NCBI GenBank assembly: GCA_015063855.1
Contig: SVTI01000007.1
Coordinates: forward strand, 1 to 47,334
Length of the DNA: 47,334 nucleotides
DNA from: Oscillospiraceae bacterium
GTDB lineage: Bacteria > Bacillota > Clostridia > Oscillospirales > CAG-272
Direction of reading: 5' to 3'
The position numbers and the translations under genes were made by a program. The notes under the pieces are model-generated. The model did no database searches. It was not told where the DNA came from and saw nothing but the letters and a program-made list of their open reading frames with translations. Positions 23,912 through 31,876 of this stretch are shown piece by piece; the first letter of the stretch is position 1, and every line of letters starts with the position of its first letter.

Positions 23912-26212
23912 TTATGAAGGCAACCACTCACGGGGATGCTTTGACGGATCATAGAAAACGCCTCTGTCACTTTCTGCCCATTTCACACCAAGGGCATCAA
24001 CCTCTTCGATGAATTCAGCGGTAAGATCTACATAAGCATTTTTGGCAGCAGGATCATCGCCGCAATAGTCACGCGTATAGAGTGCCGTAAGCATTGTATA
24101 GGTCCAGGAAACTCTTGAACACTGAATACGTTTAAGTTCTTCTGTATTCTTAGCCATAGCCTCAGCGGCATCCCAATAGCCCTCAAAGGTATCCATATTG
24201 GCAAGAATATCCTCGTAGTCGACAACTCCGTCAGGTACTACGTGATAACCCCAATGATTTTTATCGGAGAGAAGCTCCATGCTATCGATATAACTTCTTA
24301 TATTCTTCCAGCCTGCTCCATAGTATGCCTCAAGGAATGCATCGATCTCTGCCTGGTATTCATCCTCTGACATGGTAGGCTTCCACTGAAGCTTACCTAA
24401 AAGATAAGCAACGAGAGGACCGAACTCACCGCTTTTTCCCTGAATAGCATTATTAAACTCACCGGTTACACCAAGACCATAGAACCATTCCTTATTATCA
24501 CGAAGGGAGTCTAAAATCGGAAACGCAGAGAAAGAATAAGTAAAGTTAGCGGAATAATCCCATACCCAAAGTCTGTCGCAAACATCACTCCAACCGTTCA
24601 TATTACCGAGAATCGATGCGTTAAGAGGACAAGTGGGATCGTTGTAATCATGGCTTGCGCAATTCTCGATGGGGCAGTAATAAACCATAACCCTTTCATC
24701 GAGCTTAGTCTGTACGGGCTGTAATGTATGAAGATAAGCCGCAGTAAGGATATAACAATCGGGATAATCTTCTTTTATGTCCTTAGCTATAGTATCACAG
24801 AGAAGCATAATAGTAGCACCTCTGGTCTTCTCTCGGCGATAAACCTCCATACAACGTTCACAGAGACAACAATCGGGTCTGTCATTCATAATGACACTTA
24901 ATATTTCCAGATCGGGCCTCTTTTCGAGAATCGTTCTGACGTTATTGATAGATGTTGCTATTATCTCGGGGTCGGTAAGACAGGGCTCAGGTGCTGTAAC
25001 GGGAACACCTGTAATCTCGGGAAGATTGTGAGGCATGCCGTAACGCTTAAAGGGCTCGGATGTTCTTTCTTCTTCAGGCTTACTGCTCCAGTATACAACT
25101 CTGTATTCATATCCGGGTCCGTCGCTGAAGAAATAACCGTCAGCAAGATCAACCTCGTCCTGTCTCGCGATAGTATAAATATCACCTGAATAGAAACCGA
25201 AGCCAAGCCTTTCGAGAGCAAGACCTATTACACCGAATTCATTCGCTTCATATTCATCATTACTACCTGCAATAACAAGATAATTACCCTGAACACTGAT
25301 CTCAAAAGCACTTCTGTCGGTCAATTCACGCTTAACGGACACAACAGAACCCTCACGGTTAGTTTTTCCGATAAGAATCTCGTATTCACCTACAGGCACA
25401 GCATCAGTGGTATATGTAAGCGTTTTACCTGTTGCACGCTGTATATAATCAACGAGAGCCTTTGCGGCATTCTTGGAATCCTTGTTATCAGCATGAACTA
25501 TCTTATAATTTTCAATTGTGTTTCCGTTAATGGTAAGCTTGCCAATAGCAGGCTCATCAGCCTTCTGAAAATCGAAATAATTAACTATAAGCTGAGCCGC
25601 CTCTGCTCTGGTAGCGGTCTTTTTGGGAGAAAGGAGAAGCATTTCGCCCTCGTTGCCTGTTCCTGAGATCACGAAATTGGCAAGCGCCCACTTCATACCG
25701 TCTACCGCCCATTCGGCAACATCATCTTTATCATAGCTTCTGTCATACTTAAACTGATCGGGAATCTCAGTGCTTTCACCAAAATTAGCTGCACTCTTAT
25801 AGAAGAGTGCTACCATCTCCTGACGGGTAATGGTATTGTTAACACCGAATTTACCTCCGCCGATACCGCTTGTAATATCGTTTTGATATGCCCATTCAAC
25901 GTAGGGAGCATACCATTCCCCGAGCTTTACGTCAGAAAATGATGCACTTGTATATTCGCTTACATCAACCTTGTTCATTCTTGCAAGCGTAGTTACAAAC
26001 ATCGCTCTGGTCATAGGCTGATTAGGTGAAAACGTTGTCTTTGAGGTTCCTGTAAACACACCTTCTTCTACAGTTTTACTCACAGCATCATAATACCATG
26101 AACCCGCCTTAACGTCTTTAAATGCAGCTTCGGCAGATACAGAAACGGCGAGAACGATAAGCACGGACGCAATCAAAACCGTTGTGATGAGTATCCTTCT
26201 GAATTCCTTCAT
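23912..26212 (-). CDS. SLH-domain surface protein with DUF4838 domain (paralogue 2)
   Basis: A secreted S-layer-type protein of 766 residues with the same layout as paralogue 1: signal peptide (ending VSA), three SLH repeats to about residue 215, the glucuronidase-like N-domain, then the DUF4838 core with a Cys-pair motif CCLCERCMEVYRRE and LWVWDYSANFTYSF. I start it at MKEFRR (26212) because AAGGAAGG lies just upstream; an in-frame start 11 codons earlier has no ribosome site. The start is 29 bp after the RNase J stop with no terminator or promoter between, so it is probably read through from the rnj promoter. Identity to paralogue 1 is clear along the whole length, without gaps that change total length. 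Confidence 0.85.
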   Translation of the reverse strand: MKEFRRILITTVLIASVLIVLAVSVSAEAAFKDVKAGSWYYDAVSKTVEEGVFTGTSKTTFSPNQPMTRAMFVTTLARMNKVDVSEYTSASFSDVKLGEWYAPYVEWAYQNDITSGIGGGKFGVNNTITRQEMVALFYKSAANFGESTEIPDQFKYDRSYDKDDVAEWAVDGMKWALANFVISGTGNEGEMLLLSPKKTATRAEAAQLIVNYFDFQKADEPAIGKLTINGNTIENYKIVHADNKDSKNAAKALVDYIQRATGKTLTYTTDAVPVGEYEILIGKTNREGSVVSVKRELTDRSAFEISVQGNYLVIAGSNDEYEANEFGVIGLALERLGFGFYSGDIYTIARQDEVDLADGYFFSDGPGYEYRVVYWSSKPEEERTSEPFKRYGMPHNLPEITGVPVTAPEPCLTDPEIIATSINNVRTILEKRPDLEILSVIMNDRPDCCLCERCMEVYRREKTRGATIMLLCDTIAKDIKEDYPDCYILTAAYLHTLQPVQTKLDERVMVYYCPIENCASHDYNDPTCPLNASILGNMNGWSDVCDRLWVWDYSANFTYSFSAFPILDSLRDNKEWFYGLGVTGEFNNAIQGKSGEFGPLVAYLLGKLQWKPTMSEDEYQAEIDAFLEAYYGAGWKNIRSYIDSMELLSDKNHWGYHVVPDGVVDYEDILANMDTFEGYWDAAEAMAKNTEELKRIQCSRVSWTYTMLTALYTRDYCGDDPAAKNAYVDLTAEFIEEVDALGVKWAESDRGVFYDPSKHPREWLPS

Positions 26213-26241
26213 AAAACTACCTTCCTTAAAATCTGAGTATA

Positions 26242-27933
26242 TCAAACGTTCATAATGATCGGAAGTATCATAGGCTTACGCTTGGTCTGAGCATAGAGAT
26301 ACTTTGAAAGATCATCACGAACTCTATTTTTTAACTGATTCCATTCGGTGACACCGTTATCAAGACAGTACATAAGTGCTTGGTAAGCAATATTGCGCGC
26401 CCCTTCCATAAGCGCTTCGGATTCTCGGACGTAAACGAATCCGCGTGAAACAACATCGGGCCCCGAAACAAGATTAAGACCATTGATATCTACTGTTGCA
26501 ACAACGATGATGATACCGTCCTGAGAAAGAAGTTTTCTGTCGCGAAGAACGATATTTCCTATATCACCTACACCATAGCCGTCGACAAGAACCTTGCCCG
26601 CAGGAACCATACCATTGATCTTGGCACTGTTTTCATCGATTTCAAGCATCTGACCGATTTCCATAACGAAAATTGACTCTTCCTTCTCGCCCATAGACAT
26701 CGCAAGCTCTTTATGACGCATAAGATGCTTGAATTCACCGTGCACGGGTACAAAGTACTTAGGCTTAATAAGAGCGTGCATAAGCTTGATTTCCTGTTCA
26801 CGTGCGTGACCGGATACATGAACTTCGACAACTCTGTCATGGAATACTGAAACTCCGTTTCGCATAAGCTCGTTTATAATATTGCCGACAAGCTTCTCGT
26901 TACCGGGAATTGCGTGAGCTGAAATAACGACAAGGTCTTCCATTCCGAGCGAGATCTTATCGTGACCGCCAAAAGTCATACGGTGAAGTGCAGACATCGG
27001 TTCGCCCTGGCTTCCCGTAGTAATTATGGTAGTCTGGTTCTTTGGATATCTGCTAAGCTCGTTGATATCAATAAGAACTCCCTTAGGGAAACTCATATAA
27101 CCAAGATCAACCGCAGCCTTAACGATATTCAGCATGCTTCGTCCTGTAATTGCAACCTTACGGTTATATCGCGCACTCGTGTTTATGATCTGCTGTACTC
27201 GGTGCACGTTTGAAGAGAATGTAGCAACGACAATTCTCTTATCGCTGTTCTGCATAAAGATATTTTCAAAGGAACGACCAACCAATCTTTCCGAGGGTGT
27301 AAAACCGGGCTGTTCAACGTTAGTCGACTCACACATAAGAAGTGTAACACCTTCCCTACCTATCTCTCCAAGACGGGTCAGATCCATCATTCCGCCATCG
27401 ACAGGTGTAAGGTCAAGCTTAAAGTCGCCCGAATGAACAACGTTACCCACAGGTGTTTTTATCGCAAGACAGCAGGCATCGGCAATCGAGTGATTAACAT
27501 GAATAAACTCTATCTCAAAGCAGCCTGCCTTTATTTTGTCACCTGCAGTAACCGTATTTAGAAGCGCGGTGCTTGAAAGTCCGTGTTCCTCAAGCTTATA
27601 ACGTACGATACCCAAGGTAAGACGGGTTCCGTAAACAGGAACGTCAAGATTGCGGAGAACGTAAGGCAAGGCTCCGATATGGTCCTCGTGTCCATGTGTA
27701 AGAAAAATACCGCGTATTTTCTTTACGTTTTGCTCAAGATAACTGATATCGGGAATAACAAGATCGATACCAAGCATATCATCATCGGGAAAACCGAGAC
27801 CGCAATCAATAATAATGATATCCTCGCCACATTCAAGCACGGTCATGTTTTTACCGATCTCATTAAGTCCTCCGAGCGCCATAACCCTCAGCTTCGGTGT
27901 TATTCGATTATTCTTTTTTTTCATAAAAAACAA
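26242..27933 (-). CDS. rnj: Ribonuclease J
   Basis: A cytoplasmic endo/5'-exoribonuclease for mRNA decay and rRNA maturation. The 563 residues hold a metallo-beta-lactamase fold with zinc ligands in THGHEDHIG, a beta-CASP domain, HSGDFKLDLTP, STGSQGEP-type ITTGSQGEPMSALHRM, and VHVSGHAREQE plus PVHGEFKHL near residue 370-400. The C-terminal domain is present. Two starts are possible: TTG at 27933, five bases after GGAG, or ATG at 27924, fourteen bases after it. I keep TTG because of spacing. A strong promoter lies about 110 bp upstream. Confidence 0.95.
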   Translation of the reverse strand: MFFMKKKNNRITPKLRVMALGGLNEIGKNMTVLECGEDIIIIDCGLGFPDDDMLGIDLVIPDISYLEQNVKKIRGIFLTHGHEDHIGALPYVLRNLDVPVYGTRLTLGIVRYKLEEHGLSSTALLNTVTAGDKIKAGCFEIEFIHVNHSIADACCLAIKTPVGNVVHSGDFKLDLTPVDGGMMDLTRLGEIGREGVTLLMCESTNVEQPGFTPSERLVGRSFENIFMQNSDKRIVVATFSSNVHRVQQIINTSARYNRKVAITGRSMLNIVKAAVDLGYMSFPKGVLIDINELSRYPKNQTTIITTGSQGEPMSALHRMTFGGHDKISLGMEDLVVISAHAIPGNEKLVGNIINELMRNGVSVFHDRVVEVHVSGHAREQEIKLMHALIKPKYFVPVHGEFKHLMRHKELAMSMGEKEESIFVMEIGQMLEIDENSAKINGMVPAGKVLVDGYGVGDIGNIVLRDRKLLSQDGIIIVVATVDINGLNLVSGPDVVSRGFVYVRESEALMEGARNIAYQALMYCLDNGVTEWNQLKNRVRDDLSKYLYAQTKRKPMILPIIMNV

Positions 27934-28042
27934 AAATACTCCGTTTCACAAAAAATTTAAAATGTATGTTCGGCAGATAAGTATTCACGGGCGTTCAGAA
28001 TACGTCAGCCTACATTAATATAAACGTACATTCAATCATCTA

Positions 28043-28071
28043 ATTATAGCATATATTATTATCGTTGTCAA
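28043..28071 (-). promoter_or_regulatory. Promoter of the rnj unit
   Basis: On the minus strand TTGACA (28066-28071) and TATAAT (28043-28048), both perfect, are 17 bp apart. The predicted 5' leader is about 100 nt long. Confidence 0.88.
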
Positions 28072-28094
28072 GGTTACATATATGCCGATATACT
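28065..28094 (+). promoter_or_regulatory. Divergent promoter of the small-protein gene at 28132
   Basis: TTGTCA (28065-28070) and TATACT (28089-28094) are 18 bp apart. The -35 box overlaps the -35 box of the opposite-strand rnj promoter, so the two promoters probably compete for RNA polymerase. Confidence 0.6.
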
Positions 28095-28131
28095 GCAAAT
28101 ACTAACAAAAACAATACAGAAAGGAGCCTAT

Positions 28132-28362
28132 ATGAGAAGAAAGGAAAAACGCAAAATAAGAGTTGAAAATAAAGTAAACGAGGTTATAAACGCTTACAAA
28201 ACCAATGAAATCAATACCGATCCCTTCGGACAGTACACAGGCATCACAGAAAGTACCAAGGATATTATCGAGAACGCATCTCCCGGTGGAAAGGTATATA
28301 TGAATGCACAGAGCATCCGTTGTGATATCGAGACTCCGGTACAGGATGCTGATGACCTGTAA
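28132..28362 (+). CDS. Small conserved clostridial protein, unknown function
   Basis: 76 residues, soluble, with no signal peptide. The N terminus is strongly basic (MRRKEKRKIRVENK), the centre carries DPFGQYTG and the protein ends PVQDADDL. I recall this DP-G-YTG / PVQDADDL pattern from short uncharacterised proteins of Firmicutes, but I cannot name a function. AAAGGAG lies 6 bases before ATG. It is convergent with the next small gene, leaving one base between the stops. Confidence 0.75.
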   Translation: MRRKEKRKIRVENKVNEVINAYKTNEINTDPFGQYTGITESTKDIIENASPGGKVYMNAQSIRCDIETPVQDADDL

Positions 28363-28363
28363 G

Positions 28364-28639
28364 CTATTTAACGATCAAAAATATACAGGCAGTTAACGAG
28401 AAGCCCGATATTATACCGTAAAGAAAGGAGCGTATATTGATTCTGCGAGCCTTTCTTTCGGGCTTTGATGGGTAGGTTATGATATTATCGTTTACTATCC
28501 TATTGGCTTCACTCAGCATATCTCCCTCACTTACCCGTTTTTTATAATTTTCTTTTAAAATAAAATAAGCTTCGTCGAAATAACTGCTCCCTGTATTTTT
28601 TATCATTATTATTTTTCTTTCGCATCCTTTATAAACCAT
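28364..28639 (-). CDS. Small membrane-anchored protein, unknown function
   Basis: 91 residues. An N-terminal region with MIKNTGSSYFDEAYFILKE is followed by a charged middle and one C-terminal membrane helix (LYGIISGFSLTACIFLIV), so the protein should be a tail-anchored cytoplasmic domain. AGGGGG precedes the chosen ATG at 28639; the internal Met before IKNTG has no ribosome site. Similar short proteins occur in clostridia, but I know no function. A GAATA-18-AATAATA element upstream (about 28657-28694) resembles a forespore promoter, which hints at a sporulation role only weakly. Confidence 0.75.
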   Translation of the reverse strand: MVYKGCERKIIMIKNTGSSYFDEAYFILKENYKKRVSEGDMLSEANRIVNDNIITYPSKPERKARRINIRSFLYGIISGFSLTACIFLIVK

Positions 28640-28723
28640 AATTTCCCCCTGAACAATGATAAACTATTATTCAGCTTTTATTAAGTATTTATTCAAAAAA
28701 ATCAATATATTATGAAAAAACTA

Positions 28724-28752
28724 TTGACAAATATAATTTAGTGTGCTAAAAT
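28724..28752 (+). promoter_or_regulatory. Promoter of the aro operon
   Basis: TTGACA (28724-28729) and TAAAAT (28747-28752) are exactly 17 bp apart. The leader peptide ATG follows 31 bp after the -10 box. Confidence 0.85.
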
Positions 28753-28783
28753 CAACTCAAATCCTATGAAAGGAAACAAGCAA

Positions 28784-28849
28784 ATGAAGTTCGTAAATTA
28801 CTTTAGCAACTATTATTACTTTACTGAGTTTTTTGGTAAAGTCATTTAG
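28784..28849 (+). CDS. Phe/Tyr-rich leader peptide of the aro operon
   Basis: A 21-codon frame starting MKFVNYF and ending EFFGKVI. Five of 21 residues are Phe (positions 3, 7, 13, 16, 17) and four are Tyr (6, 10, 11, 12), with a run of Tyr-Tyr-Tyr-Phe. AAAGGA lies about 9-10 bases before the ATG. The coding region overlaps the 5' arm and loop of a hairpin, and its TAG stop lies within the antiterminator strand at 28844-28857. The peptide itself is expected to do nothing; its translation would sense charged tRNA-Phe and tRNA-Tyr. Confidence 0.85.
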   Translation: MKFVNYFSNYYYFTEFFGKVI

Positions 28850-28937
28850 TGTTGCCGTGATTTATTGAACTTTTAAAGGATTGAATTAAGTTTAGTTTAC
28901 CTCGGTGATGCTAAATCACCGGGGTTATTTTATTTTT
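28806..28937 (+). promoter_or_regulatory. Ribosome-dependent attenuator of the aro operon
   Basis: Three mutually exclusive structures are visible. Hairpin 1:2 pairs GCAAC (28806-28810) with GTTGC (28851-28855) and, inside it, ACTTTAC (28818-28824) with GTAAAGT (28836-28842). The antiterminator pairs ATTTAGTGTTGCCG (28844-28857) with CGGTGATGCTAAAT (28903-28916) in one uninterrupted 14-bp helix with four G-U pairs. The terminator pairs CCTCGGTGAT (28900-28909) with ATCACCGGGG (28915-28924), followed by TTATTTTATTTTT. A ribosome stalled at Phe/Tyr codons would block the first hairpin and free the antiterminator; one at the stop codon would cover the antiterminator strand and let the terminator form. 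Confidence 0.88.
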
Positions 28938-28964
28938 AATATTATTCAAAGGAGATAAATATAA

Positions 28965-29975
28965 ATGATCATCGTATTAAAGGAACATCCGGAACAGCAA
29001 CAATTAAAAAATCTTGAAGAATGGCTTCGTGGAATGGACATCGAAATCCACCCAACACAAGGTATACACTCAACCATACTGGGACTTGTTGGAGATACCT
29101 CAAGAGTTGACATCGACCTTATTCAGGCTCTTGACATAGTTGCAAGCGTAAAGCGCATCCAGGAACCTTATAAATCAGCCAACAGAAAATTCCATCCCCT
29201 TGATACCGTAATCACGGTAGGCAATACATCGATAGGCGGAGACATATTTGCAAAGATCGCAGGTCCTTGCTCCGTTGAAAGCGAAGAGCAGATAATTTCC
29301 ATAGCCGAGGAAGTAAAGGCGGCAGGTGCTACAATGCTCAGAGGCGGTGCTTTTAAACCCAGAACTTCTCCTTATGCATTCCAGGGCATGGGCGGTGAAG
29401 GTATCGATCTTCTTTTAAAAGCGAAAAAAGCAACCGGTCTTCCAATAGTAACCGAGGTAATGGATCTTTCTCAGCTCGATCTCTTCGCTGACGTTGATGT
29501 CATTCAGGTAGGCGCAAGAAACATGCAGAACTTCCAGCTATTAAAGGAGCTGGGTAAGTCAAAGAAGCCTATACTTTTAAAAAGAGGTCTTTCTGCTACC
29601 ATTTCAGAGCTTCTTATGAGCGCAGAATATATTATGGCAGGAGGTAACGAAAACGTGATCCTCTGTGAAAGAGGTATACGTACATTTGAAACCGCTACAA
29701 GAAATACTCTTGATATATCCGCAGTTCCGGTTCTTAAAGAGCTTTCACATCTTCCGATCGTAATAGATCCCAGCCATTCGGCAGGTATAGCAAGATTTGT
29801 ATCTACACTCACAATGTCAGCGGTTGCTGCAGGCGCTGACGGAGTCATGATTGAGGTTCATAACGATCCTACCAAGGCGCTCTGTGACGGTCCTCAGTCA
29901 ATTAAACCTGATGCATTCAAGGTAATATCAAAAAACATCGACACATTATTAAATACTATAAAAGCTTTAGATTAA
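28965..29975 (+). CDS. aroF: 3-deoxy-7-phosphoheptulonate (DAHP) synthase, AroAI-beta type
   Basis: Condenses phosphoenolpyruvate and erythrose-4-phosphate, the entry step of the shikimate pathway. The 336 residues include an N-terminal ferredoxin-like regulatory domain (about 1-70), of the type that gives feedback inhibition by Tyr or Phe in Thermotoga, then the TIM barrel with AGPCSVES (about 89-96), GGAFKPRTSPYAFQG, the LLKRG strand and IDPSHSAG. It is the first gene of the operon, directly behind the Phe/Tyr attenuator, with AAAGGAG before ATG. Both transcript and enzyme are therefore likely controlled by aromatic end products. Confidence 0.96.
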   Translation: MIIVLKEHPEQQQLKNLEEWLRGMDIEIHPTQGIHSTILGLVGDTSRVDIDLIQALDIVASVKRIQEPYKSANRKFHPLDTVITVGNTSIGGDIFAKIAGPCSVESEEQIISIAEEVKAAGATMLRGGAFKPRTSPYAFQGMGGEGIDLLLKAKKATGLPIVTEVMDLSQLDLFADVDVIQVGARNMQNFQLLKELGKSKKPILLKRGLSATISELLMSAEYIMAGGNENVILCERGIRTFETATRNTLDISAVPVLKELSHLPIVIDPSHSAGIARFVSTLTMSAVAAGADGVMIEVHNDPTKALCDGPQSIKPDAFKVISKNIDTLLNTIKALD

Positions 29976-29995
29976 AAAAAGCAAGGTGATTTATC

Positions 29996-30832
29996 ATGAA
30001 AAAGAACGTAGCCGTAATTGGCTTGGGTCTCATAGGAGGCTCTCTCGCAAAAGCATTTAAAAAGCATACCAATCATACAATATGGGGTTATAACCGTACA
30101 CAATCAGTTGCGCAAGCAGCATTGAAGGACGGTGCTATAGATAATATAATGACTATTGAGGATCTAAACAAGTGTGATATGGTCATTATAGCACTATATC
30201 CCGATGCCACGGTTAAATTTGTTAAGGATAATATAAATCGCTTCGCCCGTAATACTGTAATCATCGACTGTTCGGGCACTAAAGAGGCTATATGCAACGA
30301 GCTTTCTCCTTTTGCTCACAAACACGGGCTATATTTTATCGGCGGTCATCCCATGGCAGGCATTGAACGTTCGGGATATAAATATTCCTATGCGGAGATG
30401 TATGAGGGCGCACCCATGATTCTTTGCCGTGATGAGCACACAAACCTCATCGCATTGAAAGCCGCAGAGCTTCTGTTCCTTGAAATCGGTTTCGGTGGAG
30501 TTACAGTAACCGATGCAGTCACACATGATAAACAGATAGCCTTCACCTCTCAGCTTGCACACGTAGTGTCTAACGCTTATATCAAGAGTCCTACTGCAAA
30601 GACCAGACTCGGTTTTTCTGCGGGAAGCTATAAGGACCTTACCCGTGTAGCAAGACTCAATGAGGATATGTGGACAGATCTGTTTTTTGATAACAAGGAT
30701 AATCTCATGTTTGAATTAGATTATATTATCAAAAGTCTCACTGAGTACAGAGATGCTCTTAACAGAAACGATAGTGATAAAATGAAACTTCTTTTAAAGG
30801 AAGGCAGAGAGGCAAAGGAAGAGATAGGCTAA
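29996..30832 (+). CDS. tyrA: Prephenate dehydrogenase
   Basis: Oxidatively decarboxylates prephenate (or arogenate) towards tyrosine. The 278-residue length fits the short, ACT-less form. GLGLIGGSLAKAF (8-20) is the NAD-binding glycine motif, IIDCSGTKEAI and FIGGHPMAGIERSG hold the active-site His and substrate region, and TDAVTHDKQIAFTSQLAHVVS matches the dimer helix with the HDK motif. There is no regulatory ACT domain, so control of the Tyr branch may lie in aroF and attenuation. The stop overlaps the aroB start by one base (TAATG). Confidence 0.94.
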   Translation: MKKNVAVIGLGLIGGSLAKAFKKHTNHTIWGYNRTQSVAQAALKDGAIDNIMTIEDLNKCDMVIIALYPDATVKFVKDNINRFARNTVIIDCSGTKEAICNELSPFAHKHGLYFIGGHPMAGIERSGYKYSYAEMYEGAPMILCRDEHTNLIALKAAELLFLEIGFGGVTVTDAVTHDKQIAFTSQLAHVVSNAYIKSPTAKTRLGFSAGSYKDLTRVARLNEDMWTDLFFDNKDNLMFELDYIIKSLTEYRDALNRNDSDKMKLLLKEGREAKEEIG

Positions 30833-31875
30833 TGTTAAACTTAATGGTTAATACATCACAATCTTACGAGGTTGTAATCGGTCCGAGCCTACTTTCAGAT
30901 ATAGCACTTGAAATAAGCAAAGTAAAGGCTCCCGGCAAATGTATTATTGTCAGTGATGATATCGTTTGGGCATTATACGGCGAAAGCACTAAAAGTTCTC
31001 TTATAGATGCGGGATACGAGGTATGTGAATTTATATTTGAAAACGGAGAGCATTCCAAAAACATGGAAACTGTTCTCTCCATACTCGAATGCTGTTTTGA
31101 AAATCATCTCACCCGTTCGGATTTTGCTATAGCCTTAGGTGGTGGTATAGTCGGTGATATCACCGGATTTGCTTCATCAATATATTTGAGAGGAATCGAT
31201 TTCATTCAGATACCTACTACACTTCTTTCAGCTATAGATTCCTCGGTCGGAGGGAAAACAGGGGTCAACTGTTTCTACGGAAAAAACCTTATAGGAGCAT
31301 TCCATCAGCCTTTAAGGGTCATCTGCGATACAGATACCTTCAACACTCTTCCCTACGATATCTATACCGCAGGTATATGCGAGGCTTTAAAATACGGTGT
31401 TATACGTGATGAAAAGCTGTTTTACGATATTGCCGACAACAGCTTCAACATCGAAGAAATGATATATCGCTGTATTGAGATAAAGGCAGAAATTGCAGCA
31501 AAGGATGAATTCGATCACGGAGAAAGACAACTGCTAAACTTCGGTCATACACTTGCCCACTCAATCGAAGCACTCTCGGACTTTAATATATCTCACGGCC
31601 ATGCAGTCGGAATCGGTATGCTTCTTATAACAAAAGCGTGTGAGGATAAAGGACTTTGTAAGCACGGAACCTCTGATAAAATTAGAAAAGCTCTTGACGA
31701 ATTCAAGGTAATAAACACCGTTCCCTATTCCCAAAAGGAACTTGTAAGTATTGCCATGAACGACAAAAAGCGAAAGGGTAATACAATAACACTTGTTATC
31801 CCCGAATATATCGGGAAATGCATACTTCACAAGATAGATATTTCGGAACTCGAAAGCTTTATAACGGTAGATTAA
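30832..31875 (+). CDS. aroB: 3-dehydroquinate synthase
   Basis: Cyclises DAHP to 3-dehydroquinate with NAD+ and a divalent metal. The 347-residue length is standard. GGGIVGDITGFASSIYLRG (about 103-121), PTTLLSAIDSSVGGKTGVN (about 126-144), the metal-binding NFGHTLAHSIE and SHGHAVGIGM (about 244-266) are all present. The start overlaps the tyrA stop, implying translational coupling. Confidence 0.97.
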   Translation: MLNLMVNTSQSYEVVIGPSLLSDIALEISKVKAPGKCIIVSDDIVWALYGESTKSSLIDAGYEVCEFIFENGEHSKNMETVLSILECCFENHLTRSDFAIALGGGIVGDITGFASSIYLRGIDFIQIPTTLLSAIDSSVGGKTGVNCFYGKNLIGAFHQPLRVICDTDTFNTLPYDIYTAGICEALKYGVIRDEKLFYDIADNSFNIEEMIYRCIEIKAEIAAKDEFDHGERQLLNFGHTLAHSIEALSDFNISHGHAVGIGMLLITKACEDKGLCKHGTSDKIRKALDEFKVINTVPYSQKELVSIAMNDKKRKGNTITLVIPEYIGKCILHKIDISELESFITVD

Positions 31876-31876
31876 T

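Noticed and set aside
28784-28849. Leader frame as a genuine small secreted or toxin peptide
   Set aside because: It is neither basic-hydrophobic like a signal peptide nor a membrane helix. Its position over an attenuator hairpin and its Phe/Tyr codons explain it better as a regulatory leader.
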